A DNA stretch of 64,000 bases from an uncultured Sporosarcina sp. (GCA_948469885.1 CAOKMT010000004.1:1-64000); one strand, 5' to 3'; positions 7,132-15,751 are shown, counted from the stretch's first letter. Notes: generated by a model not told the origin, from the letters alone. Translations and numbers: made by a program.

Positions 7132-8886
7132 TTAATCTCCTCCTCTGTGAATGGGTAGTTCATATTTTTTGATTTTATAATTCAAGCTTTGGCGCGATAA
7201 ACCTAACGCTTTCGCAGAATTAGTAATATGGTAGTTTGTCTTTTTTAGAACACGGTGAATGATTTCTTTTTCGAAAGCTTCAACTTGTTCGGTTAATGAA
7301 AAAGAAGTGAGCGAGACATCAAAAGGGTTGTCGTCGACAATTGAATGATCGCTATTTGACCAAACACGTCTTACATACGACGGTAAATGCTCAGGTAATA
7401 TTTCACATTCGTCTTGCAGTAAGGAAACGACACTTTCGACAATATATTTAAGTTGACGCACATTGCCGGGGTAATCATAGTTGATTAACAGCTTCATCGC
7501 ATTTGGGTGAAGCGTTTTTGATTCTTGGCCAGCTAACTTTTCTGAAATCTCTTTAAAGTAGTTTACTAAAAGGGGGATGTCTTCCTTCCTTTCTTTTAAT
7601 GAAGGGATTTTCAAGGAAACCGAACTTAAATAATAAAGCAAATCTTCTACGATCCGTTTTTCTTCATAGGCAGTTGCAGGTGTTACATTCATCGAAGCGA
7701 TTATGCGCACATCAATTGGAACTTCAGTGAATGAGCCGGGTTTGAACATTTTTTTATCATTCATGATGTCAAGAATTTTTCGTTGTAAAGGTATGCTAAC
7801 CGTATCAATTTCATCTAAGAAAATAGTTCCGCCATTTGCCAGTTCAAATAATCCCGATGTTCTGGGAAAATGATCTTCTTCACTGTATCCAAATAATGCT
7901 TTTTCCAATAAGTGATCGGGAATCGCTCCGCAATGTAAAGTGTAAAACGGCGCTTCAGAAGACTGCGATTCATGTTGAATATAATCGACAAGTAAGCTTT
8001 TTCCGACGCCTCGAGGTCCATAAATTAATATATGACTTGAGGAATTGACCGCATATTTTGCTTCTTCGACAATGTTCTTCATTCTATTCGTTGAATATAA
8101 AAAGGTAGGGGGTGCACTCGTTTCTCCATTACGTAAAATCGTGCTACCGTTTTTGTTTAAGTGAAATATATTATCTAGCGCAGCGTTCGTCTTGGAATAA
8201 TCTTTTACAATCGATAATGCACCGATTTTTTTATTTCCTAGGAACAGTGGATGACTACGCTTCACGACATTGTACTTTTTCCCATTGCTTGCAAAAAATG
8301 ATTCATGTTGGATGATTTCCCGCTCGGTTTTTAATGCGTTTTGTAAAGGATCCAACTGAGAATCCTCTTTTCGTAATACAGTTACATAGTTTTCGTTTCT
8401 AACACCATCCGGCTCTTTTGAATCAAATTCTCCCATTTTCTTATTATAAAAAATGATATTTTCTTCGTTATTGATAAAACAAATGCCGTCACTGCTATAA
8501 TCTAACACTTGATTGAATAACCTTATTTGTTCTTGGGCTGCATTCAGATCTTTGTTTAATTGCTGAATTTGTGTGACGTTTTTCAAAATGATCAAAAATG
8601 TATGCTCGTCGATCACTCGGAAGTTTGCCAATAGCTGATTAAGACCGATTCTTAAAGAGATATTTCGCATTTGTTGTTGGTTTTTGTAGAAACGGTCGAG
8701 TTCTTTCGAAAATATAAAGTGGTGAATTGGTTTTCCGATTAAATCACTTAATGTGAGTTTTTGGAAAAACTGGAGACTTGCTTGATTGATAAGTTGAATT
8801 TGTCCTTTCTTATCTGTAATAATGACACCCTCAAAAAAATTAGAAATGAGGTCAGTTGCATCAATTTTGACATTTGAGTGATTCAT
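7132..8886 (-). CDS. PAS/AAA+/Fis-type regulator lacking GAFTGA
   Basis: 584-residue regulator of the RocR/NtrC type. Domains in order: a PAS-like sensor at about 10-105, a second PAS at about 120-230, an AAA+ core at about 265-495 and a Fis-type helix-turn-helix at about 545-582 (AKALGLSRQSLNYKIKKY). Walker A is GPRGVGKS (290-297) and Walker B TIFLDEID (354-361). The sigma-54 contact loop between LFG (331-333) and GLFE (345-348) reads YSEEDHFPRTS, so GAFTGA is absent. Proteins of this fold without GAFTGA, such as TyrR, usually act without sigma-54. It is divergent from the amidohydrolase operon and upstream of the aminotransferase, so it probably controls both. Confidence 0.88.
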   Translation of the reverse strand: MNHSNVKIDATDLISNFFEGVIITDKKGQIQLINQASLQFFQKLTLSDLIGKPIHHFIFSKELDRFYKNQQQMRNISLRIGLNQLLANFRVIDEHTFLIILKNVTQIQQLNKDLNAAQEQIRLFNQVLDYSSDGICFINNEENIIFYNKKMGEFDSKEPDGVRNENYVTVLRKEDSQLDPLQNALKTEREIIQHESFFASNGKKYNVVKRSHPLFLGNKKIGALSIVKDYSKTNAALDNIFHLNKNGSTILRNGETSAPPTFLYSTNRMKNIVEEAKYAVNSSSHILIYGPRGVGKSLLVDYIQHESQSSEAPFYTLHCGAIPDHLLEKALFGYSEEDHFPRTSGLFELANGGTIFLDEIDTVSIPLQRKILDIMNDKKMFKPGSFTEVPIDVRIIASMNVTPATAYEEKRIVEDLLYYLSSVSLKIPSLKERKEDIPLLVNYFKEISEKLAGQESKTLHPNAMKLLINYDYPGNVRQLKYIVESVVSLLQDECEILPEHLPSYVRRVWSNSDHSIVDDNPFDVSLTSFSLTEQVEAFEKEIIHRVLKKTNYHITNSAKALGLSRQSLNYKIKKYELPIHRGGD

Positions 8887-8984
8887 TTTTAAACACCTCT
8901 GAAAAATATCTTTCTATTCATTGCAAAAAGATCTGAATAAACTTATTATTTAGTCTATCACATACAGAAAATTAAATCTTGTTA

Positions 8985-9044
8985 TTTTTCCGAAAAATAT
9001 TCGAGGAATTTTTATTTAATGCAATTTATTTTCCGAAAAATATT
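8985..9044. promoter_or_regulatory. Twin operator-like motifs between regulator and amidohydrolase operon
   Basis: TTTTTCCGAAAAATATT at 8985-9001 recurs as TTTTCCGAAAAATATT at 9029-9044. The copies are 43 bp apart, about four helical turns. The core TTTTTCCGAAAAA is palindromic except for its centre. A half-match (GAAAAATATC) lies near 8899. They sit in the divergent region of the PAS/AAA+ regulator, which makes them candidate binding sites for it. No TGGCAC-N5-TTGC sigma-54 element was found. Confidence 0.55.
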
Positions 9045-9078
9045 TTTCTATGAAGTGGAAAAGGAGAGGACGTCTTTT

Positions 9079-10233
9079 ATGAAAAAGGTTTGTTTACACG
9101 GTGTAAAAGTTGTAGATGTACATGCTCACCCTTATGAAGGTGGAGAAAGAGAAGACCCCGCGAGCTTTCTTCGAAAATTGTCACTTTCAGTCATTCCAGA
9201 CATGTTCACGAATGTCGATGGGCTGAACAAACACGAACCCTATCCAGGGTCAAATATGTGGGTACAAATCTTACTCCGGAAAATGGCAAAGTATTTGGAG
9301 TGCCAAGAGGATTTGACGTCCATTGTCGAAGCAAGAAATGAGAAAGCGAAAGATTTTTCTGCTTATACGCAAGAGCTTTTCAAAGATGTGAATTTACAAG
9401 GACTCATTATGGATTTTGGATACCCAACTCCGCCTTTGGAACGCAAAAAATATGAGGAGATGAGTGGGACTCGGGTTTGGGAGATTAGAAGAATTGAGCA
9501 AGTGATGACTGACTTGAGAAGTAAACGCTTACAATACGAAGGTTTTATAGAAGCATATCGGAATGAATTGCAACAATCATTGTCGCGTGAAGAAGTTGTC
9601 GGTTTAAAAACAATTATTGCTTACCGAAGTGGACTGGAAGTAGCGGAAGTGAATCAGACTGAAGCGGCTCAACAATATGAGCAGTTTTTAGATGATGACC
9701 GCGCAGTTGCAAAAGCTTTCCGTGACTATTGTTTCCATATTGCGATGGAAGAATGTACGAAGGCCGATAAATTCATGCACATCCATACGGGAATTGGCGA
9801 TGGAGAAGTCGTCTTACCGAAGGCAAGTCCAAGCTTTCTTTTGGATACGCTTCGCCAAGAAAAGTATAAAGATACAAAAGTGCATTTGGTTCACGGCGGC
9901 TATCCGTGGGTGGAGGAAGCGGCATTCATTGTCAGTATTTTACCAAATGTCTATTTGGATATTTCATTGCAAAATCCTTTTACGGGGCATGGTGTGGAAA
10001 GAATTATTTCGCAAGTATTGGAACTCGCACCATTTGACAAAGTGATGTACGGATCGGATGCCTTTACGGTGCCCGAGATGAATTGGATGGGCATTAAGCT
10101 TTTCGTGCAATGTTTTGAACGTGTCTTAAACGACTGGGTGGAAAAAGATTATATGAGTCATGAGAAAGCAACTTATATCGGGGAAATGGTTTTATATAGA
10201 AACTTTGAAAAAGCATATGGTGTGACATTATAA
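9079..10233 (+). CDS. Amidohydrolase-family protein (FluG N-terminal-like)
   Basis: 384-residue TIM-barrel hydrolase of the amidohydrolase_2 type. Metal-binding motifs are VDVHAHPYEGG (His15, His17), a mid-protein MHIHTG, a VHLVHGGYPW strand and a late MYGSDAF whose Asp is the usual catalytic residue. In fungal FluG and some bacterial proteins this domain is fused to a glutamine-synthetase domain; here the synthetase is a separate gene at the end of the operon. The ATG at 9079 is chosen over one at 9019 because AAGGAGAGG lies 9 nt upstream and the domain begins right there; 9019 also lies close to the operator motifs. The substrate is unknown, but hydrolysis of an amide or gamma-glutamyl conjugate is plausible. 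Confidence 0.8.
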   Translation: MKKVCLHGVKVVDVHAHPYEGGEREDPASFLRKLSLSVIPDMFTNVDGLNKHEPYPGSNMWVQILLRKMAKYLECQEDLTSIVEARNEKAKDFSAYTQELFKDVNLQGLIMDFGYPTPPLERKKYEEMSGTRVWEIRRIEQVMTDLRSKRLQYEGFIEAYRNELQQSLSREEVVGLKTIIAYRSGLEVAEVNQTEAAQQYEQFLDDDRAVAKAFRDYCFHIAMEECTKADKFMHIHTGIGDGEVVLPKASPSFLLDTLRQEKYKDTKVHLVHGGYPWVEEAAFIVSILPNVYLDISLQNPFTGHGVERIISQVLELAPFDKVMYGSDAFTVPEMNWMGIKLFVQCFERVLNDWVEKDYMSHEKATYIGEMVLYRNFEKAYGVTL

Positions 10234-10255
10234 GGGAAACTTAGGGGGAGAAATT

Positions 10256-11623
10256 ATGGGGGCAACACTCGATTTGCAGCCGAAACGAACGTTGACGTTT
10301 TGGCATATATGGGCACTAGGGGTTGGCGCAGTCATCGGAGATGGAATTTTTCTACTTATGGGAGAAGGCATTGCAGTAGCGGGGCCTAGTTCTATCTTTT
10401 CTTATATGATTGCAGGTTTCTCACAGTTATTTCTTATTATCGCGTTAACCGAAATGGCAGTCGCCATGCCGAACGCCGGTGCAATGTCAATGTGGGTGGA
10501 ACGATTTATGGGGAAATCGTGGGGATTCCTAGCAGGCATCACATTTGCGATTGGGTGGATCATCGCTGGTGGAAGTGTCGGATTGGCAATTGGAAAACTG
10601 ACGATGTGGTTTTTTCCAAGTTTGACAAGTGAGTGGTGGCCTTTGTTCTTCTCGATCCTGTTCATCACGCTTTTTGCGCTCATTAACATTATGGGGGCTG
10701 TCATTGCTGCAAGGCTTCAACTGTACCTCGTCTTAACGTTGACAATTGTGATGGCACTCTTTGCATTTATCGGTTTGAAAGATGTCAATCTCGCACATTT
10801 CGATGTCATGATGCCACATGGCGTGGAAGGGTTTTTTAGTGCAATTCCACTTGGCACATATGCTTATCTAGGTGTTGTCACACTAGCCACAGCGGGGGCT
10901 GAGTGTATTAATCCGCAAAGAGACTTGCCGAGAGGATTGATTTGGTCAAGTATTACATTCATTGTTTTATATTCCATTGCGCATTTTGTCTTACAAGGAA
11001 TCATTCCATGGCAAGAAGTGACGATTGATAGTTCGCCGTTCACGGTCGCGGCTGGTCAAGTGTTTGGCGTCGCGGGCGCGTTTATCATGAACTTTGCAGC
11101 TTGGATTGCAGCAGCGACTTGTATTTTAATGGGGACGATGTACGCGACATCACGAATTTTTTACCACCAAGCAAGAGAAGGCATGTTGCCGAAGTTTTTG
11201 GGAGCGGTGAACGGAAAGACGCGAACGCCGGTCAATGCAATTATTGTCATTTGGGCGGCGACCATTATATTGATTTTAATCGGTCAAGTGAATCCAGATT
11301 TCATTTATGTGGAGTTATCTAACCAACTCGTCATCGCTTGGTTATTTTCATGGGGAATTACATTAATTGCTGGCGTTTTATATCGTTTGAACCATAAAGA
11401 AGAAATTAAAACTTTACCGTGGCAACAGCCGTTGTTTCCATTATTCCCGATTCTAGGGTTTCTCGGAATGGTCGTAATCATTTATGGTTCCTTTATTCAC
11501 TCGCTGATGACATTAGTGCGCGGCGGCATATGGCTAACAGTATTGTTTTTATTGTTTATGTTCTTTAATCGAAATGCTTTTAAAGCAGGTAAAGTTGGAA
11601 GTATAGGAGGCATGAGTGAATGA
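10256..11623 (+). CDS. APC-family amino acid/amine permease
   Basis: 455-residue membrane protein with about 12 hydrophobic segments. The first helix carries the GVGAVIGDGIFLLMGEG segment in which APC transporters bind the amino and carboxyl groups of the substrate. It lies between the amidohydrolase and the M20 hydrolase and overlaps the latter by 4 nt (ATGA), so it should import the compound degraded by the islet. The family covers amino acids, polyamines and other amines, and nothing visible narrows this further. The ribosome site is AGGGGGAG. Confidence 0.85.
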   Translation: MGATLDLQPKRTLTFWHIWALGVGAVIGDGIFLLMGEGIAVAGPSSIFSYMIAGFSQLFLIIALTEMAVAMPNAGAMSMWVERFMGKSWGFLAGITFAIGWIIAGGSVGLAIGKLTMWFFPSLTSEWWPLFFSILFITLFALINIMGAVIAARLQLYLVLTLTIVMALFAFIGLKDVNLAHFDVMMPHGVEGFFSAIPLGTYAYLGVVTLATAGAECINPQRDLPRGLIWSSITFIVLYSIAHFVLQGIIPWQEVTIDSSPFTVAAGQVFGVAGAFIMNFAAWIAAATCILMGTMYATSRIFYHQAREGMLPKFLGAVNGKTRTPVNAIIVIWAATIILILIGQVNPDFIYVELSNQLVIAWLFSWGITLIAGVLYRLNHKEEIKTLPWQQPLFPLFPILGFLGMVVIIYGSFIHSLMTLVRGGIWLTVLFLLFMFFNRNAFKAGKVGSIGGMSE

Positions 11624-12810
11624 TAGATTCGTTGCATCGCATTTCTTCGACAGTCAGTGATGAAATTATTAAGATCCGCAGACATTTACATCAAAATCCA
11701 GAGTTATCATTCGAAGAGTTTGAAACGTCGGCCTATATTCAATCTGTATTGAATGAATGGGGGATTCCTTTCCAAACGATTGGGGAAACAGGTGTTTATG
11801 TAGATATTGTTGGAACAACGGATGGACCTTCACTGGCGCTCCGTGCAGATATCGATGCGTTGCCAATATTGGAGGAAGCCGATGTTCCGTTCAAATCTCA
11901 AAATGAGCATATCATGCATGCATGTGGTCATGATGGGCACACCGCCATTCTGCTCGGTGCTGTACATGAATTGCATAACAACCGCAAATTGCTGAAAGGG
12001 ACTGTTCGATGTATTTTCCAACCTGGCGAAGAAGCGGATGGGGCAGCATTGGCACTTATTGAACAAGGCATTTTAGAGAAACCGAAAATAGATGCGGTGA
12101 TTGGACTTCATCTATGGCCGTATATCCCTTTCGGCTCGGTGGGAATCAAGCGCGGAAGCATTACTGCTTCATGCGATGATTTCAGAATCGTTGTTAAAGG
12201 AAAAGGCGGACATAGTGCGCGTCCTCACGAAGCGATTGATGCGATTGCCATTGCTGCTCAAGTCATTCAAAACTTCCAAACGATCGTTGCCAAAAACTTT
12301 AACCCTGTACAACCTGTCGTCATTCATGTTGGGAAAATTTCCGGCGGTGATGCAAGCAATGTTGTTGCGGACACGGTCACATTGGAAGGGACGATGCGCG
12401 CTTTAAGTGCTGAAGTGCGAAGCAAGATTCAAGCAGAGATCAAAAAAGTGTGCGAGGCGGCTGAAGTCCAATGGGGCACGAAACTGCTTGTGGATTTTAC
12501 GTTAGGTGCACCATCCATTGAAAATGATGCGACGATCACGACAAAATTCGAAGAGATGGCCGTCCAACTGCTAGGGGATGAAAAAGTCGTGCCGCTGTTG
12601 GAACCTTCCATGGGTGCGGATGACTTTGGGTATTTTTCTGAACGAGTGCCCTGTTTATATTTTCGCTTAGGTATAAAAAAAGAAAAAGAAACTGCTTATG
12701 ATTTGCATCACCCGAAATTCCATTTCGATGATGCAGTGTTAGCGACAGGCGTAAACCTATATGTAAATTATGCAATTCAATTTTTAGAGAATGTGGGGGA
12801 ACGAACATGA
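11620..12810 (+). CDS. M20 family amidohydrolase (N-acyl amino acid hydrolase-like)
   Basis: 396-residue metallohydrolase of the M20D group (hippurate, IAA-amino acid and N-acetyl-diaminopimelate hydrolases). Motifs are MHACGHDGHTAILLG (metal-binding Cys, His and Asp), FQPGEEADGAA (catalytic Glu and metal-binding Glu) and the lid-domain GKGGHSARPHEAIDA. Members cleave an acyl or aminoacyl amide and release an amino acid. It overlaps both the permease and the glutamine-synthetase-like gene by 4 nt, so the three are tightly coupled. Its substrate is probably an amide taken up or made in the islet pathway. Confidence 0.85.
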   Translation: MIDSLHRISSTVSDEIIKIRRHLHQNPELSFEEFETSAYIQSVLNEWGIPFQTIGETGVYVDIVGTTDGPSLALRADIDALPILEEADVPFKSQNEHIMHACGHDGHTAILLGAVHELHNNRKLLKGTVRCIFQPGEEADGAALALIEQGILEKPKIDAVIGLHLWPYIPFGSVGIKRGSITASCDDFRIVVKGKGGHSARPHEAIDAIAIAAQVIQNFQTIVAKNFNPVQPVVIHVGKISGGDASNVVADTVTLEGTMRALSAEVRSKIQAEIKKVCEAAEVQWGTKLLVDFTLGAPSIENDATITTKFEEMAVQLLGDEKVVPLLEPSMGADDFGYFSERVPCLYFRLGIKKEKETAYDLHHPKFHFDDAVLATGVNLYVNYAIQFLENVGERT

Positions 12811-14177
12811 CAAATAAACTACTAGAAAAGAAACCTACAATAGAAGATATCCTTCAAAAGATTGAAGCTGAAGGAATTGATTATATCCGAATTGAATTTT
12901 TAGATTACAGTGGCATCACAAGAGCGAGAACGATTCGTAAAGAACATATTGCCTCCGCGATGAAAAGTGGCGTGAACTTCAGTACGGCTATTATGGATTT
13001 CACGATGTTTGACACGTATGTCCCCAATCCGTTATATGGATCAAATGACGGTGACTTTTTCGCGATACCCGATCCTTCTACATTTGTCGTTTTACCGCAT
13101 CGAAGGAAAACGGCACGCATGTTTTGTGACCTTGTCGACGATAATGGAAATCCGTGGGAAGGTTGTCCAAGAGGTGTGCTGAAAAAACTATTGAAAGAAA
13201 CGGAAGAATTGTTAGGTGGCAAGCTATTTATGGTCTATGAACAAGAAGCCTATTTAATGAAGGAAAATGAAGAAGGCAATCTTGTGCCAGCTGATCAAAG
13301 CGCATGTTTTTCTTCCGATGGATTAGATATTCAAGAAGATTTCGTCCAAAGCTTCATCGAGACGATGGGACAAATGGGTGTTGAAACAGAGCAAATGTCC
13401 AGCGAATATGGGCCAGGTCAAGTGGAGATTAACTTAAAATATGACGAATGCTTAAAAGCGACAGACGACCAAGTGACATTTAAACAGTTGTTCAAGCATT
13501 TGGCACGGGATAAAGGAATGATCGGAACACTTGCACCTAAACCATTTAATGATTTAGCGGGAAGTGGCCTACACGTACATATGAGCTTATTCGATGGGAA
13601 AACGAATTTATTCAAAGATGTGAATGACCAAAGGGGACTCGAACTTTCTGAAATGGCATACCATTTTATCGGAGGCATTTTACATCATGCAAAAGCCTTG
13701 ACAGCGATAGGCGCGCCAACGATGAACTCCTACAAACGTATGGTGCCAGGCTCGTGGGCACCTGCACATGTTTGCTATGGTGCGGCGAATCGCTCTGTCC
13801 TTGTCCGCGTTCTTGAACCAAGACGTGAAAGAAGATTTGAATTCCGAGGCGCCGATGGAACGTGCAATCCTTACCTGTTATCCGCCGCTTTAATCGCTGC
13901 TGGTTTACACGGCGTCAGACAACGCATGGATCCAGGGGAGCCATTGGAAAAAGATGCAGGGACATTAAACGACCAAGAACTCGAAGCACTCGGCGTCGAA
14001 TGGGTTCCACGAGATCTGAAAGAAGCGCTAACCCATTTAGCAAATGACACGATTTTGGCGGATACGCTCGGAAGACCGATCTGGGAAGAGTTTATCAAAG
14101 TAAAAACCGAAGAATGGAACAAACATTTTTACCGTGTCGATGAATGGGAACGAAAATTGTATGCAGGCATATTTTAA
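12807..14177 (+). CDS. Glutamine synthetase-like gamma-glutamyl ligase (PuuA/FluG-C type)
   Basis: 456-residue type I glutamine-synthetase fold. Visible are the N-terminal beta-grasp domain (IRIEFLDYSGITRART), the metal-binding VYEQEAYL, SEYGPGQVEINL, the GSGLHVHMSLFD strand, the ATP-site NSYKRMVPGSWAP and the C-terminal EPRRERRFEFRGADG. The last segment differs from the RFPDP of true glutamine synthetases, as in PuuA, IpuC and FluG, which attach glutamate to amines. With the PuuD-like hydrolase at 4848 it suggests a gamma-glutamylated intermediate. It is the last gene of the operon; an elaborate hairpin follows. The start ATG overlaps the M20 stop. Confidence 0.82.
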   Translation: MTNKLLEKKPTIEDILQKIEAEGIDYIRIEFLDYSGITRARTIRKEHIASAMKSGVNFSTAIMDFTMFDTYVPNPLYGSNDGDFFAIPDPSTFVVLPHRRKTARMFCDLVDDNGNPWEGCPRGVLKKLLKETEELLGGKLFMVYEQEAYLMKENEEGNLVPADQSACFSSDGLDIQEDFVQSFIETMGQMGVETEQMSSEYGPGQVEINLKYDECLKATDDQVTFKQLFKHLARDKGMIGTLAPKPFNDLAGSGLHVHMSLFDGKTNLFKDVNDQRGLELSEMAYHFIGGILHHAKALTAIGAPTMNSYKRMVPGSWAPAHVCYGAANRSVLVRVLEPRRERRFEFRGADGTCNPYLLSAALIAAGLHGVRQRMDPGEPLEKDAGTLNDQELEALGVEWVPRDLKEALTHLANDTILADTLGRPIWEEFIKVKTEEWNKHFYRVDEWERKLYAGIF

Positions 14178-14225
14178 CTTGATTCAGTCTAAGTGTAAGG
14201 CATCCTAAGAGGAGCCTTGATTTCC

Positions 14226-14293
14226 GTAAAGAGCACAGAAATATTGCCAATCGAACCCTTCGCTGTTCGATTGGCAACGGCTAACCTCTTTAC
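14226..14293 (+). terminator. Nested hairpin after the GS-like gene
   Basis: An inner perfect 13-bp inverted repeat (TTGCCAATCGAAC, 14244-14256, with 14265-14277) is enclosed by an outer 8-bp pair (GTAAAGAG, 14226-14233, with 14286-14293). No T-run follows the inner stem. It may terminate the operon or protect its 3' end. Confidence 0.55.
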
Positions 14294-14301
14294 TTGATTT
14301 G

Positions 14302-14405
14302 GACGCGATCGATCCGGATGGGGTCCGTTATAGTGAATTCTGACAGAATGTTAAGCCATCGCTCTTTAAAGCGGTGGTTTTTTGAGGTGTGGGAAGGTGA
14401 GGCGG
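14302..14405. repeat. Right copy of ~100-bp direct repeat (CoA-transferase gene tail)
   Basis: This is a displaced copy of the end of the CoA-transferase beta gene (IDPDGVRYSEF), its terminator (14355-14383) and the following bases, matching 4335-4440. The first part is a coding remnant without a gene. It marks the right border of the islet. Confidence 0.8.
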
Positions 14406-14415
14406 GGTTAGTGTG

Positions 14416-14562
14416 TTGTGCTCGCAAATTTATAAAGTGTGTCCGCAAATAGCGATCGTCTCCCTGCAATTTTTTGAAGTGTGCCCACAAGCAGGGGGAG
14501 TCTGCCCGCATTACGTGACAATGTGCCAACAAACTGCCGGCGTCTTCGAACATTCCACCGAA
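14416..14562. repeat. 21-bp tandem repeat array, family 2 (seven units)
   Basis: Seven 21-bp units start at 14416, 14437, 14458, 14479, 14500, 14521 and 14542 with no indel. The first 12 bases follow GTGTGCCCGCAA with changes; the remaining nine differ in every unit. The period is the same as that of the unrelated-looking array at 2599-2787. The array follows the duplicated terminator, as does the short array at 4454. No coding potential was accepted. Confidence 0.85.
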
Positions 14563-14603
14563 ATTTGTAAAAAATAGTTGAGTGGGATGTCACCATTAAA
14601 TAT

Positions 14604-14633
14604 CTGACAATTCCAAGCGTGACGTGGTAAACT
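14604..14633 (+). promoter_or_regulatory. Candidate promoter of the SLH protein gene
   Basis: CTGACA (14604-14609), an 18-bp spacer and TAAACT (14628-14633) give a plausible sigma-A promoter about 50 bp upstream of the start codon at 14684. Confidence 0.5.
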
Positions 14634-14683
14634 AAAGAAGTAATAAGATTTTCATAAAATACTAGTAAAGGAGAAAGAAGAAA

Positions 14684-15751
14684 ATGAAAAAGGGTATAAG
14701 TTTTTTAGCTTCCCTGCTATTGGTTTTCAGTATCTCCAGTTTCAAGGCAGAGGCTGCCGATTTTGGAGATGTCCCATCTTCACACGGTTTCCATGAAGAA
14801 ATCATGTATTTGATCGAGGAAGGCATCATTAGCGGATATCCGGACGGCACATTCAAGCCAGATCGGACGGTGACGCGCGGAGAAGCGGCGATCATGATCG
14901 GGCGGGCTTTTGATTTGGATGGTACACAGCGGAATACGAAGTTCAAAGACGTCGATGCGACATCGAAAGCGAGCGGTTATATCGATGCATCAGTGAAAAA
15001 AGGGTTCATTTCAGGGTATCCTGACAACACATTCAGACCAGGCGCTACGATTTCACGTGGAGACATGGCGATCATTTTATCGAAAGCATTCGATTTGAAT
15101 GTTACATCGGTATTTGATTTTTATGATGTTGGACATAATATGGCAGCTTATGAACATGTTGGGAAATTGTCCGTGTATTCTATTTCCATTGGTTACGCTG
15201 ATGGTTCGTATCGTCCGGCATTGAAGACGACGCGTGCCCAGTTCTCCGCATTTCTTGCGCGGGCGCTAGAGCCGAAGTTCAAACAAAAAGCGACGATTGA
15301 AGACAGCTATGCGCTCAATAAAACGAAGCAATATACGTACGACACATCAGATTCAGGGGAGCTCCTCTATACATTTAAAGATGTTGGCGTGCAGTTCGGT
15401 CAAAACATTGGTTTTGCATGGGAAGTAGAAAGTATCGATACGAATGAGAAGTATTCCTTCATTCAAGAGGAAGCCCATAACGGTTTAGTTTCTTATTATC
15501 CAATGTCGGAAGCGGAACTGGAATTGCTCTATACGCTGAAATTGAATAATAGTTGGGTAGCATCCAATGAGGGAAAACGAAAAATTACAGCATTGAATAA
15601 AAAGGTCGACACACCGTATCAAACATTCGATCATGCCGTAGAAATAACGGATGATACAGGTTTTACAAGCTATTATGTGAAGCATATCGGTTTTGTGAAA
15701 TCAGTCGATAAAAATGGGAAAACAGTTTCCGAATTAATCAATATCAAGTAA
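14684..15751 (+). CDS. Secreted protein with three SLH domains
   Basis: 355 residues. A signal peptide covers about residues 1-24 (lysines, a hydrophobic core, then AEA-ADF). Three S-layer-homology repeats follow at about 25-80, 85-140 and 145-200. The first two carry GYPDGTFKP/TVTRGEAA and GYPDNTFRP/TISRGDMA; the third is more divergent (GYADGSYRP/KTTRAQFS). SLH domains bind pyruvylated secondary cell-wall polymer. The C-terminal 150 residues have no motif I recognise. It is monocistronic, with a ribosome site AAAGGAGAAAG and a strong terminator. Confidence 0.88.
   Translation: MKKGISFLASLLLVFSISSFKAEAADFGDVPSSHGFHEEIMYLIEEGIISGYPDGTFKPDRTVTRGEAAIMIGRAFDLDGTQRNTKFKDVDATSKASGYIDASVKKGFISGYPDNTFRPGATISRGDMAIILSKAFDLNVTSVFDFYDVGHNMAAYEHVGKLSVYSISIGYADGSYRPALKTTRAQFSAFLARALEPKFKQKATIEDSYALNKTKQYTYDTSDSGELLYTFKDVGVQFGQNIGFAWEVESIDTNEKYSFIQEEAHNGLVSYYPMSEAELELLYTLKLNNSWVASNEGKRKITALNKKVDTPYQTFDHAVEITDDTGFTSYYVKHIGFVKSVDKNGKTVSELINIK

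Noticed and set aside
8887-9078. Search for a sigma-54 promoter in the divergent region
   Set aside because: No GG and GC pair at -24/-12 spacing was found; TTGCA near 8919 lacks an upstream GG.
9019-9078. Upstream ATG for the amidohydrolase
   Set aside because: It lacks a ribosome site and lies at the operator motifs; the ATG at 9079 has AAGGAGAGG at 9 nt.
14416-14562. Could the constant/variable array be a CRISPR array?
   Set aside because: The unit is only 21 bp, the constant part is imperfect and not palindromic, spacers would be nine bases, and no cas gene is in view.
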